Positions 37,958 through 46,212 of a stretch of DNA of 64,000 bases are shown here, in pieces. This DNA comes from Pseudidiomarina sediminum DSM 21906 (GTDB lineage: Bacteria > Pseudomonadota > Gammaproteobacteria > Enterobacterales > Alteromonadaceae): positions 1,391,440-1,455,439 of the forward strand of contig NZ_KE383983.1 of assembly GCF_000423165.1 (NCBI RefSeq), written 5' to 3'. Within the stretch, counting starts at the first letter, position 1; the number at the start of each line of letters is the position of its first letter. The position numbers and the translations under genes were made by a program. The notes under the pieces were generated by a model. It worked only from the letters and a program-made list of their open reading frames with translations, made no database searches and was not told the origin of the DNA.

Positions 37958-39184
37958 CTAAGATTTCGTGGCCACGAGCTGCACTGCGGATACGCTACGC
38001 TCACGGAAGCCGCCTTCGCAATAACATAGATAGAAATTCCACAAGCGCCCAAACTGCGCATCATAGCCGTGTGATTTCAGTCCTTCATGCGCAGCATTAA
38101 ACTTGGTCCGCCAATCGGCGAGCGTTTGCGCGTAGTCAAGACCGATATCACTGACATTACGCACCACCATCGACGTATGGCGAGTAAACATTTCGGTCAT
38201 CATAGTCAGCGAGGGCAAAAAGCCACCTGGAAAAATATGTTGCTGAATAAAGTCGACCGAACGGGCATAGCTCTTCATGCGTTGGTCGGCAATGGTAATG
38301 GCTTGTAGCGCAAACTTGCCTCCGGGCTTTAACAGCCGACTGCAGGTTTTGAAGTAGGTCGGCATAAACTGTCGCCCTACCGCTTCAATCATTTCCACGG
38401 ACACTAATTTATCGTACTGACCTTCCAAATCACGATAGTCTTGTTTGAGCACCGTCACTTGCTCCGCAAGCCCTTCGCTCAAAACTTTGGCTTTAGCATA
38501 GCGATATTGCTCGTCCGAAATGGTGGTGGTGGTGACTTTACAGCCGTAATGCTTGGCGGCATAACAAGCAAGCCCGCCCCAGCCGGTGCCGATTTCGAGC
38601 AAATGATCGTCGGGGCTAAGCTCTAGACTGTCGCACAAGCGCTTTAACTTGTGTTGCTGTGCGGTCGCTAAATCCGCGCCAGGCTCAGGATAGACCGCGC
38701 TCGAGTACTGCATGGCTGGGTCTAAAAACGCTTGATAGAGGTCGTTACCCAAATCGTAATGGGCAGAAATGTTTTCTTTCGCTTGTTGTTTATGATTGCG
38801 ACGGCGCCAGTGCTGAAACTTCTGCCACGGCAACAAGATCCAACTAAAACGCGCTTCAAACGCATCTAAGGCCGGCAGGTTACGGGCAAACAGACGAATC
38901 ACCTGCGTTAAATCAGGGGTTTCCCACGCTTCATCAACGAAGGTTTCACCGGCAGCAATACTGCCCCCGAGCAATAACCGACGATAAAACGACGGTTTCA
39001 ACACGTTAATCTCCGCGCGTAAATCACTATGCTCGTTACCGAAAGTTCCGATCAATTGGCCTTGTTCTTTTAATACCACGAAACCTTGTTTAAGCTCGGC
39101 AAGCAAGCGTAATACGGCCTTTCGCGCCCATCGCTCGGTCGTGCTTGCCTGTTGCATCGTCATCACTGCTGATTCTGTATTCAT
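37958..39184 (-). CDS. Cyclopropane-fatty-acyl-phospholipid synthase family methyltransferase
   Basis: 408 residues. The SAM motif is L-E-I-G-T-G-W-G-G-L. N-I-S-A-H-Y-D-L-G-N-D-L-Y precedes it, and V-E-M-I-E-A-V-G and L-L-K-P-G-G-K follow, matching the Cfa/mycolic acid synthase family. It methylates unsaturated acyl chains of membrane phospholipids. In a ChrR-linked cluster the relative UfaM of Rhodobacter makes methylated, furan-precursor fatty acids instead of cyclopropanes, so the product cannot be named. The start M-N-T-E-S has GGAA upstream; M-T-M-Q-Q nearby is an alternative. Confidence 0.88.
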   Translation of the reverse strand: MNTESAVMTMQQASTTERWARKAVLRLLAELKQGFVVLKEQGQLIGTFGNEHSDLRAEINVLKPSFYRRLLLGGSIAAGETFVDEAWETPDLTQVIRLFARNLPALDAFEARFSWILLPWQKFQHWRRRNHKQQAKENISAHYDLGNDLYQAFLDPAMQYSSAVYPEPGADLATAQQHKLKRLCDSLELSPDDHLLEIGTGWGGLACYAAKHYGCKVTTTTISDEQYRYAKAKVLSEGLAEQVTVLKQDYRDLEGQYDKLVSVEMIEAVGRQFMPTYFKTCSRLLKPGGKFALQAITIADQRMKSYARSVDFIQQHIFPGGFLPSLTMMTEMFTRHTSMVVRNVSDIGLDYAQTLADWRTKFNAAHEGLKSHGYDAQFGRLWNFYLCYCEGGFRERSVSAVQLVATKS

Positions 39185-39197
39185 CTTGATTCCGAAG

Positions 39198-39938
39198 TTA
39201 ATGGTTTTTATTTGGGTGGTCGTAAATTGGCGTGCGCTTCAGCCATAAGCGTAAGGCCTGCCAATAAATTGCGCCAACCGTTGTTATGGTGTTGATTGGA
39301 TACCTAAGTAATACGCGCCAAATGGCTGGTCGGTTCAATTCTTGTCGCTGCAACCGTAACGTGGCGATAAAATGGCGCTGCTCTTTCTCAGCACTGAGCT
39401 GAATCATACTGTTGTGTGCCGGTGTTGCTTGGGGTGCTTTAATCTGCCAACGGTACCGCATATCGATGGGGTTAAAGGGCGACACATGAAAGGCTTTATC
39501 GTGCTCCAGCGGCGCCTTTAAATCGACCAGGTAATAGTGCCGTTCATTCCACGGTGTATTACTTACTTCTGCGAGCATATGACTGTAGTCGCCATCCTCC
39601 GCGGGCGCCAAGAAATAGCAGTTGATGGGGCTGAAATAAAGCCCAAAGGTGCGTAGGTTACCGAGAAAAAAGACCCTTCCAGACAAAGACTCGCCGGCCA
39701 ATGCACTCATTTTCTCCAGCACAGCGTCGGCTAAAGCCCCCTCACTACCGGGTAGGTAATCGGCACGGCGGAACCAAAGCGGTGCAAACCCCCGGGTTGA
39801 GAGCAAACGACTTTGCTGATGCAACTGTTCCAGCTCATCAAGTGCGAACCACCATTGCGAGGTAGCGTAATCAAAGGCGTGCTGCGTCGGCCGCAAGCGC
39901 CGATGGTAAACCCGCCCTCGCAAAATAGCGCTACGCAA
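39198..39938 (-). CDS. DUF1365 protein (TTG start)
   Basis: The frame is open to 40061, but that part runs inside the preceding oxidase gene. The family N-terminus (R-S-A-I-L-R-G-R-V-Y-H-R-R-L-R-P) begins exactly at a TTG at 39938, and GGAG stands seven bases before it. This gives 246 residues, a normal DUF1365 length. H-A-F-D-Y, N-L-R-T-F-G-L-Y-F-S-P-I-N-C-Y-F and H-V-S-P-F are conserved. The gene overlaps the oxidase stop by eight bases. DUF1365 always travels with the FAD amine oxidase and Cfa-like enzyme; the biochemical role is unknown. Confidence 0.85.
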   Translation of the reverse strand: MRSAILRGRVYHRRLRPTQHAFDYATSQWWFALDELEQLHQQSRLLSTRGFAPLWFRRADYLPGSEGALADAVLEKMSALAGESLSGRVFFLGNLRTFGLYFSPINCYFLAPAEDGDYSHMLAEVSNTPWNERHYYLVDLKAPLEHDKAFHVSPFNPIDMRYRWQIKAPQATPAHNSMIQLSAEKEQRHFIATLRLQRQELNRPAIWRVLLRYPINTITTVGAIYWQALRLWLKRTPIYDHPNKNH

Positions 39939-41208
39939 GGTGCCACTCCACGCCGAGGCGACGCACGACATCGATGGCACTACGCACGCCATCCTCGTGG
40001 AAACCGTTATACCAATAAGCGCCACAAAAGTGGGTATGCCCCACGCCACAGATCTCTTCACGACGCTCCCGTGCGTGCATTGAAGCCACGCTGTACACAG
40101 GATGCGCGTAAGTGAATTTTCGTAAAATGCGTTCCGGCTGAATGGCGTCGGTGTTGTTCAAGGTCACACAGAAGGTCTCAGGCGCTTCAATTCCTTGCAA
40201 AATATTCATGTTGTAGGTGACTGAACTCGGACGTTGTTGCGCGTCAGCACCGCTATGTAGCAGATAGTTCCAGCTCGCCCACGCGCGGCGTTCACGTGGT
40301 AAAAGTCGAATATCGGTATGCAGTACCACTTCGTTATCTTGGTACGGGATTGCTCCTAAAACCTGTTGCTCTGCGGCGCTCGGCGTAGCTAGCAAAGCTA
40401 ACGCTTGGTCACTATGGCAGGCTAAAATTACCTCATCAAAATCTTCCAAGCGCCCATCGGCGAACTCTAAGGTGACCGCGGCTTGACGCCCTGGGTACTG
40501 ACGATGCACCTGCCGAATCGCACTATTGAGGTGGACACGCTCACCCAAGTGGCCAATCAATGGCGCAATATAGGCTGAAGAACCGCCTTCGATGGTCGCC
40601 CATTGTGGCCGGTCGGCAATATTTAATAAGCCATGGTTTTCGAAAAAACGTAAGAAAAATTCCAGCGGGAATTTGGCTGCGTCCTCAATGCTCGCCGACC
40701 AAATCGCCGCGACCATGGGCAGTAAATAGTAATCAGCCACAGCCTGAGGAAGCTCTTGTACCGCCAAAAATTCACCCAGTGTTTGACCATTTAAATGCGC
40801 ACTCGCATGGGCTTGCTTAGCGCGCTTGTTGAACGCCACAATGCCGTTTAGCAAGCGGTAAAACGACGGCCGCAACAGGTTCTTCCGTTGCGCGAATAAA
40901 GTGTTTAACGAGTGCCCGTTGTACTCTAAGCCAGAGACAGGATCGCGGACACTGAAACTCATCTCAGTATCACGCCAGCGCACCCCAACTTTCTTCATCA
41001 GTGCTCGAAAATTCGGATAAGTACGGTCATTGAGAACAATAAAACCAGTATCGATCGCGTAACTTTGCCCCGCTACCTCAACCTCCACTGTGTGAGTGTG
41101 GCCACCAAGATAATCATTGGCTTCAAACAGGTGTACCTCATGCTTGTCATCAAGTAAATGCGCACAGGTCATCCCTGCAATACCACTACCAACGATAGCG
41201 ATCTTCAT
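39931..41208 (-). CDS. FAD-dependent amine-oxidase-family oxidoreductase
   Basis: Start M-K-I-A-I-V-G-S-G-I-A-G at 41208 with AAGGAAG upstream; the longer frame to 41262 enters the SDR gene. At 425 residues it has the dinucleotide motif plus the E-A-N-D-Y-L-G-G-H-T-H-T-V loop typical of COG2907. That family is found with DUF1365 and Cfa-like methyltransferases, and related proteins act on modified unsaturated fatty acids. A fatty-acyl oxidation or desaturation step is plausible; true amine oxidation is unlikely. Confidence 0.87.
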   Translation of the reverse strand: MKIAIVGSGIAGMTCAHLLDDKHEVHLFEANDYLGGHTHTVEVEVAGQSYAIDTGFIVLNDRTYPNFRALMKKVGVRWRDTEMSFSVRDPVSGLEYNGHSLNTLFAQRKNLLRPSFYRLLNGIVAFNKRAKQAHASAHLNGQTLGEFLAVQELPQAVADYYLLPMVAAIWSASIEDAAKFPLEFFLRFFENHGLLNIADRPQWATIEGGSSAYIAPLIGHLGERVHLNSAIRQVHRQYPGRQAAVTLEFADGRLEDFDEVILACHSDQALALLATPSAAEQQVLGAIPYQDNEVVLHTDIRLLPRERRAWASWNYLLHSGADAQQRPSSVTYNMNILQGIEAPETFCVTLNNTDAIQPERILRKFTYAHPVYSVASMHARERREEICGVGHTHFCGAYWYNGFHEDGVRSAIDVVRRLGVEWHLA

Positions 41209-41228
41209 ACAACTTCCTTCTGTAAAGG

Positions 41229-41945
41229 TTAACTTAAGCGTCGCGAAAACGCTTGCTGCCAACGTTGTGGCAGACGTGACGCAAATTTCAAAATGAGGCC
41301 AAACAGCCGTGGGAAGGTAATATCAAAAGTGCCTTTTGCAATACCACGTCGAATCGCTTTCGATGCGGTCTCCACTGACACTTGCATGGGCATTTCAAAA
41401 TCATTTTGTGCCGTCATCGGGGTTTCAACGAAACCCGGGGAAACATGCAGCACCTCAATCCCCCGCTTGGCTAAGTCGATACGCAAACTGGCGGCGATGT
41501 AATGCACCGCAGCTTTTGAAGCGCCATAGGCTTCAGCGCGAGTAAACGGCAGTAATCGTGCGGTACTACCAACCAAGACCAAGGTGCTGCCCTTGCTCAG
41601 TTGCGGCAGTAACGCTTCGACGCAACGCATGGTCCCGATCACATTCACATCAAACACCCGCTGAAACAGCGCGGCATCGAAGTGCTCGACATCAAGGTAC
41701 TCACATACCCCCGCAGCAAGGATAACTAGATCAATATTGGTGTAGGTGGAGAGCGCACGCTGGGTCGCATCAGCGTCTGCAATATCTAGGGGTTGCCCAG
41801 CGATGTGTTCTGGATATTCGTTGTGCAAGGTCGCCAAAGCCTGTTCATTGCGCCCACAAGCAACCACATGGTGGCCCGCAGCCGCATAATCCCGAGCGAG
41901 CTGCTGACCAATCCCCGACGTTGCGCCAGTAATAAGAATATTCAT
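41229..41945 (-). CDS. Short-chain dehydrogenase/reductase
   Basis: 238 residues. G-A-T-S-G-I-G-Q-Q-L is the NAD(P) motif, L-A-A-G-V-C replaces NNAG, and Y-G-A-S-K-A-A is the catalytic Tyr/Lys segment preceded by V-G-S-T-A. The C-terminus is basic and hydrophobic (F-A-S-R-L-P-Q-R-W). It overlaps the NTF2-like gene by four bases and precedes the amine oxidase by 20. SDRs of this subgroup recur in ChrR/sigma regulons; substrate unknown. Confidence 0.87.
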   Translation of the reverse strand: MNILITGATSGIGQQLARDYAAAGHHVVACGRNEQALATLHNEYPEHIAGQPLDIADADATQRALSTYTNIDLVILAAGVCEYLDVEHFDAALFQRVFDVNVIGTMRCVEALLPQLSKGSTLVLVGSTARLLPFTRAEAYGASKAAVHYIAASLRIDLAKRGIEVLHVSPGFVETPMTAQNDFEMPMQVSVETASKAIRRGIAKGTFDITFPRLFGLILKFASRLPQRWQQAFSRRLS

Positions 41946-42400
41946 GCAGGCACCAAGCGTTGTTTTACTTTACGGGTTAAAAAGCGCATCACCGGCACAT
42001 GCTCGTAGACCATCGCGCCCATGTCATAGTAGTCACGTTGCAGGATGATCTTGTCATCATCGAACTCCAGATGACTCACGCCTGGCACCACAATCTCGTG
42101 ACCGCCAGCCAGCTTCGGGTGTTGCAAACGCATGTCCCATTGCACAAACGCATGCCGCCCCTGTTGTGCTTCGATGCTAAAATCAAACTGACACTTGTCA
42201 ACGCCCTGCATGGTGTGGCGGAAATAGTCTTGTAGCGCTTGCAGGCCCTGCACTTGATGCACGGGGTCAATAAAGGTCACGTCGGCGTGATAAAGCTCAC
42301 CTAGTTGTGCCATCGCACCATCGTCGAAATTGTCGTAAAAACGGCGCAACCGCTCGATGATAGCGTTATTGGCCGAACTTGAAGCCTTGTCATCACGCAT
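41942..42400 (-). CDS. NTF2-like (SnoaL-type) protein
   Basis: 152 residues of the cone-shaped NTF2 fold: F-Y-D-N-F-D-D-G-A-M-A-Q-L at helix 1, H-A-D-V-T-F-I-D-P-V-H-Q-V, and W-D-M-R-L-Q-H-P-K on the sheet. No signal peptide. The family includes isomerases, hydrolases and pure binding proteins, so function is open. It starts 26 bases after the photolyase stop and overlaps the SDR gene by ATGA. Confidence 0.82.
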   Translation of the reverse strand: MRDDKASSSANNAIIERLRRFYDNFDDGAMAQLGELYHADVTFIDPVHQVQGLQALQDYFRHTMQGVDKCQFDFSIEAQQGRHAFVQWDMRLQHPKLAGGHEIVVPGVSHLEFDDDKIILQRDYYDMGAMVYEHVPVMRFLTRKVKQRLVPA

Positions 42401-42426
42401 CCTATGTCCTCCAATTTAATCCATCG

Positions 42427-43830
42427 CTACAGCGCTTTGAACTTACGTAAAAAATCTTCCCGAGCCTTGCTGTGATCCACAATAGGTTGAGGATAATCGA
42501 CTTGCATCACGCGCACCCAATCACCAGGTTCATGGATTTTCTTTACTGGGCATTCGCTTAACTCTTTGACATAAGTACGAATGTAGCTGCCATCCGGATC
42601 AACTTTCTTACTTTGCGAAGTTGGATTAAATACACGGAAGTAAGGTACAGCGTCGGTACCGGTTGAAGCGCTCCATTGCCAACCACCGTTATTGGCAGGA
42701 AAACTTCCGTCAATCAGATGGCGCATAAAAAAGGCTTCGCCCCAGCGCCAATCAATATGAAGGTCTTTCACCAAAAAGTTCGCCACGATCATCCTTACTC
42801 GGTTGTGCATCCAGCCCTCATCACGCAGCTGTCGCATCCCGGCATCGACAATCGGATAACCGGTACGTCCCTCGCACCATGCGGCAAATTGCGCTTCATC
42901 GTTGCGCCACTCGAATTGATCAGTGTGAGGTTGAAAAGCTTTGCCGTAACTCAAGCGCGGTTCAAACAGCATCAGGTGTTGATAAAACTCACGCCACGCG
43001 AGTTCACTCAGCCACGTTTGCGCGCCTTCGTTCAGACCTTGTGGAAAATTAGGGTTACGTTGTTGCAATTGGCGCGCGGCCGTTACTGGCGACAGGATGC
43101 CAAGCTCAAAATACGGTGATAGCTTCGAGGTACTATCAAGTGCAGGCAAATCTCGTTCATCCTGATAACGATCCACCTGTTGCTCGACAAAGCGGAGCAA
43201 CTGTTGATAGCACGCCTCCTCACCCACCACATAAGCACTGCTGTCACGACGTTCATAGTCCAGCGTTTGGGGGAATTCTGGGCATTCAACCGCGGCTCGA
43301 GATGGCTTTGGGTACGGCTGGGCAAGCCCGGTTGCGGCGATATGTGCCAACCACGACCGGTAGTATGGGGTGAACTTTTTATAATAATCCCCCGCTTGGG
43401 TACGCAACACCGGCGGCACAATCACTAAGCCGTGAAAGCTTTGCACCGCGATGTCATGCTCGTTTAGCCAGCTTTGCACTGCGCGATCGCGACGCTGCTC
43501 ATCAAGCGGATACTCAACATTCCAAACCACTTCACTGATCTCGTGTTGCGCACATAGCTGCCGTATGACCTTAGGTGCTTCTTGCCAGTCGTCAATGGCC
43601 ACCAGCTGCAGCGCAATCCCCCACGCGGCGGCGTCGCGTTGCAGTGTTTCGAGATGTCGCCACAGCAGATCCACCTTAATTGGCGCCCAGTCATGGCGTT
43701 GCCATTGCTTGCTGCTGTATAGGTAAACGGCGTGCACCTTTTCATTTGCATCAACCTGCTGCAACACGTGCTGTACTGCAGGGTTATCATGCAGACGTAA
43801 ATCATTCCGAAACCAAATCATCTTCGCCAT
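42427..43830 (-). CDS. phrB: Deoxyribodipyrimidine photo-lyase (class I CPD type)
   Basis: 467 residues. The N-terminal antenna domain starts M-I-W-F-R-N-D-L-R-L-H-D-N. The FAD-binding C-terminal domain contains W-R-E-F-Y-Q-H and M-R-Q-L-R-D-E-G-W-M-H-N-R-V-R-M. The PHR signature is G-W-Q-W-S-A-S-T-G-T-D-A, followed by R-V-F-N-P. It repairs UV-induced pyrimidine dimers using light. Its ATG overlaps the upstream stop by one base (TAATG). Photolyase under ECF/ChrR control is a hallmark of singlet-oxygen regulons. Confidence 0.95.
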   Translation of the reverse strand: MAKMIWFRNDLRLHDNPAVQHVLQQVDANEKVHAVYLYSSKQWQRHDWAPIKVDLLWRHLETLQRDAAAWGIALQLVAIDDWQEAPKVIRQLCAQHEISEVVWNVEYPLDEQRRDRAVQSWLNEHDIAVQSFHGLVIVPPVLRTQAGDYYKKFTPYYRSWLAHIAATGLAQPYPKPSRAAVECPEFPQTLDYERRDSSAYVVGEEACYQQLLRFVEQQVDRYQDERDLPALDSTSKLSPYFELGILSPVTAARQLQQRNPNFPQGLNEGAQTWLSELAWREFYQHLMLFEPRLSYGKAFQPHTDQFEWRNDEAQFAAWCEGRTGYPIVDAGMRQLRDEGWMHNRVRMIVANFLVKDLHIDWRWGEAFFMRHLIDGSFPANNGGWQWSASTGTDAVPYFRVFNPTSQSKKVDPDGSYIRTYVKELSECPVKKIHEPGDWVRVMQVDYPQPIVDHSKAREDFLRKFKAL

Positions 43831-44768
43831 TAGATACCGTACCTCAACTTTAAGTCTTTCGGATAAGGATTGAGGTACCGCTGACCTGCAAGATAGTCGT
43901 TGGGGAACTCTCGTAAGTAGTGTCGTAATAGCGTTAACGGCACCAACAACGGTTCATGACCGGCACGATAGGCCAAAATGCTGTCCGTCAGCTCGGCTTT
44001 TTGCGCTGCGCTCAGCTGTTCAGAGAAGTAGCCTTGAATGTGCTGTAACACATTGGTGTGATTCGCGCGCGTCGCAGGCTCAGCCAGTGCTTGCATAACC
44101 TTCTCGATGTAGCCACGCGTGAAGTCATCGGTCATCTCCTGCTGGTCAGCAACCCAGCGCCCTAAATCACGATACAGCTGTTGATTATGGGCTAATAGCA
44201 ACAGCTTAAGGCTGGTATGGAACTGCAGCAGCGCGGCCTTAGTCAGCGGTTGTGGGAGCGTTTGCCAAGCAGCATAAACAAATACGCGCATGACAAAGTT
44301 TTCACGCAACAGGGGATCATTTAAGCGACCATCTTCTTCCAAGGGAAGTGCGGGATAACGTTGCTGCAGTTGCGCGGCAAAAATGCCCGACGCCTCCTTA
44401 CGTGCATGCCCGGTTTCTAAATCATAAAGCTTTACACGCTCCATACCGCAACTCGGCGACTTGGCGCAAAGAACGTAACCGCTAATCGTTTCGATGTGCG
44501 GTGTTGCGCGTTCCGCAAAGGCAATCAAGCGGTCGGTCACATCCTCACCGGTTTTTGGCACCACAGCGCGAGTGCCATTCGCATGCTTTTCTAAGCGAAT
44601 GGTTGGGCGTGGTACCGGCATTCCGATCCCCACCTCTGGGCACAATTGCACGAACTCGACATGCCGCCCAAGCTCATCCGTGCAAAAGGCTGAGCGTTTG
44701 TGTCCACCATCATAGCGCACCTGCTCACCCAACAAACATGCACTAATTCCAACTTTAATGGCTACCAT
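43830..44768 (-). CDS. DUF523/DUF1722 (YbgA-type) protein
   Basis: 312 residues from M-V-A-I-K-V-G (44768), where GAGGAAGAG lies just upstream; an ATG at 44780 is less well placed. The N-terminal DUF523 half has S-A-C-L-L-G-E-Q-V-R-Y-D-G, C-A-K-S-P-S-C-G-M and C-P-E-V-G. The C-terminal DUF1722 half has R-V-F-V-Y-A and Y-L-N-P-Y-P. This fusion is usually found directly upstream of photolyase, as here. Function unknown; the conserved cysteines suggest a metal or cluster. It heads the ten-gene minus-strand series. Confidence 0.87.
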   Translation of the reverse strand: MVAIKVGISACLLGEQVRYDGGHKRSAFCTDELGRHVEFVQLCPEVGIGMPVPRPTIRLEKHANGTRAVVPKTGEDVTDRLIAFAERATPHIETISGYVLCAKSPSCGMERVKLYDLETGHARKEASGIFAAQLQQRYPALPLEEDGRLNDPLLRENFVMRVFVYAAWQTLPQPLTKAALLQFHTSLKLLLLAHNQQLYRDLGRWVADQQEMTDDFTRGYIEKVMQALAEPATRANHTNVLQHIQGYFSEQLSAAQKAELTDSILAYRAGHEPLLVPLTLLRHYLREFPNDYLAGQRYLNPYPKDLKLRYGI

Positions 44769-44800
44769 TCTCTTCCTCATTATTAGGTTGCTGCTGATGC

Positions 44801-44827
44801 ATTACGCGAATACGTTAAAAAAGTTCA
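44801..44827 (-). promoter_or_regulatory. Tentative ECF-type promoter for the phrB/lipid gene series
   Basis: On the minus strand, TGAACT (44827-44822) and CGTAAT (44806-44801) are separated by 15 bases, about 30 bases upstream of the first start codon. This resembles the pattern seen before the sigma gene (TGATCC-N16-CGTAAC) but is weaker in both hexamers. The region is AT-rich, so chance is possible. Confidence 0.3.
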
Positions 44828-44834
44828 TTCACAG

Positions 44835-44862
44835 GGATCTGAACTACTGTCTTAAACGTAAC
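44835..44862 (+). promoter_or_regulatory. Probable ECF-sigma promoter of the LON-domain gene
   Basis: GGATCT (44835-44840), a 16-base spacer, then CGTAAC (44857-44862), 48 bases before the ATG. Spacer length and -10 sequence are identical to those before the ECF sigma gene; four of six -35 bases agree, including the GATC core. Rhodobacter RpoE promoters use the same TGATCC/CGTA pattern. Confidence 0.55.
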
Positions 44863-44909
44863 CACAATCAACAAGTAACTCAAGAAGCTCATTACAAGGG
44901 GTCCGTGCA

Positions 44910-45515
44910 ATGGCTCAGAAACTGCACAATGTGCCACTTTTCCCGCTTTCCGGTCATGTTTTGCCGGGCGGCAGCATGCGTTTGAAAATATTCGAACCCC
45001 GCTATTTGCGGATGGTACGCGAGGCTTGTGGTCAAGAGCCGAGCGGCCTTATCGCCATGGCGATGCTCAACAACAAAGGCGAGGTAGCCCACAACACGCA
45101 CATTCACCCGCTCGCGACGCTCGCCAATATTGTTGATTTTGAACAACGTGATGATGGTTTACTTGGGATCACGGTCCAAGGCGTGCAAGCGTGTCAGCTT
45201 CATACCATTACCACCGACGACGATGGCTTGCGGCGCGGTACGGTCGTACCTATTGAGCATTGGCCGAGAGCAGCCCTTAGCCCCGAGCATCAACACCTTG
45301 TCGACGGCCTGCGCCACGTATACCAAGAGTATCCTGAACTCGGTATGTCGACTGACGATAGCGGGTTTGCGCACGCCGACTGGGTCTGTCTGCGTTGGCT
45401 TGAGATTTTACCGATTGACGCAGAGGTAAAACAGCAGTTGCTACAAACTGATACATGTACCCCTGCGCTGCATTATTTATCCGAGTTGGTGCAAGCCAGT
45501 GAGCAGTCGCAGTGA
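44910..45515 (+). CDS. LON substrate-binding-domain protein (no protease domain)
   Basis: 201 residues: N-V-P-L-F-P-L-S-G-H-V-L-P-G-G and L-K-I-F-E-P-R-Y-L-R-M-V are the classic LON N-terminal domain. There is no ATPase or peptidase. Such standalone LON-domain proteins may bind substrates for degradation, but none is well characterised. AGGGG lies 11 bases before the ATG. It ends 79 bases before the first candidate start of the ECF sigma gene and shares its promoter type, suggesting it belongs to the same stress regulon. Confidence 0.87.
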   Translation: MAQKLHNVPLFPLSGHVLPGGSMRLKIFEPRYLRMVREACGQEPSGLIAMAMLNNKGEVAHNTHIHPLATLANIVDFEQRDDGLLGITVQGVQACQLHTITTDDDGLRRGTVVPIEHWPRAALSPEHQHLVDGLRHVYQEYPELGMSTDDSGFAHADWVCLRWLEILPIDAEVKQQLLQTDTCTPALHYLSELVQASEQSQ

Positions 45516-45540
45516 TCCACTTGACTGGAACTCACGTAAC
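45513..45540 (+). promoter_or_regulatory. Probable autoregulated ECF-sigma promoter of rpoE-chrR
   Basis: TGATCC (45513-45518), 16 bases, CGTAAC (45535-45540). This matches the RpoE/ChrR (ECF11) promoter pattern described in Rhodobacter sphaeroides. It begins over the stop codon of the LON-domain gene and lies ~90 bases upstream of the preferred sigma start, where an autoregulated promoter would be expected. Confidence 0.7.
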
Positions 45541-45630
45541 AAAGATTGAATGAAACCATGGAACAACTTGAGGCATCGACCAGCAGGTACTATTATGCAG
45601 GCTGTGATTGAAACTAGAAAACGGAACCCC

Positions 45631-46212
45631 ATGTCCTCTGCCCAGTGTGATGACGCAGAGCACGCAGCCAAGCTTTTAGCTTTGGTCGCGAGCGAGCAGT
45701 CTCGTCAAGCTTTCAGCGAACTCTTTCGATTTTTTGCACCTCGGTTAAAAGCCTATGCCACGCGCCAATTTGGTAACGATCAAACCGCGTCAGACTTAGT
45801 GCAAGAAACCATGACAAATGTATGGAACAAAGCGCATTTGTTTAATGCTGAAAAAGGCTCGGCGGCGACTTGGATTTTTACCATCGCCCGTAACATTCGC
45901 TTTGATTTTTTACGTAAGAACAAGCACCGCCAACATGATTTAAGTGCTGATGATTTGTGGCCTGTTCTCGACGACGCGAGCTTTGTCACTGACGATGAAG
46001 CAACCTTGGATGACACCGTCTTAATGCAACAGTTGGCACTTTACTGTGAACAGCTGCCCCCTGCACAACGCGATGTTATTCGAGCAATTTATATTGAGGG
46101 ACGTTCTCAACAAGAGGTTGCGGATGCATTTGATGTGCCCCTTGGCACCATCAAATCGAGAACCCGCCTAGCCTTACAGAAATTGAAAGAGTTGATGATT
46201 AGCGATGATTAA
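45631..46212 (+). CDS. rpoE: ECF sigma factor of the ChrR-controlled (RpoE/ECF11) type
   Basis: 193 residues from M-S-S-A-Q-C (45631). In-frame ATGs at 45595 (AGGT upstream) and 45550 also exist, so the N-terminus is not settled. Region 2 has F-R-F-F-A-P-R-L-K-A-Y and D-L-V-Q-E-T-M-T-N-V-W. Region 4 has L-P-P-A-Q-R-D-V-I and S-Q-Q-E-V-A-D-A-F-D-V-P-L-G-T-I-K-S-R. The next gene encodes a ChrR-type anti-sigma overlapping by eight bases, the arrangement of the singlet-oxygen-responsive system. The symbol follows Rhodobacter usage; it is not the E. coli envelope RpoE. Confidence 0.9.
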   Translation: MSSAQCDDAEHAAKLLALVASEQSRQAFSELFRFFAPRLKAYATRQFGNDQTASDLVQETMTNVWNKAHLFNAEKGSAATWIFTIARNIRFDFLRKNKHRQHDLSADDLWPVLDDASFVTDDEATLDDTVLMQQLALYCEQLPPAQRDVIRAIYIEGRSQQEVADAFDVPLGTIKSRTRLALQKLKELMISDD

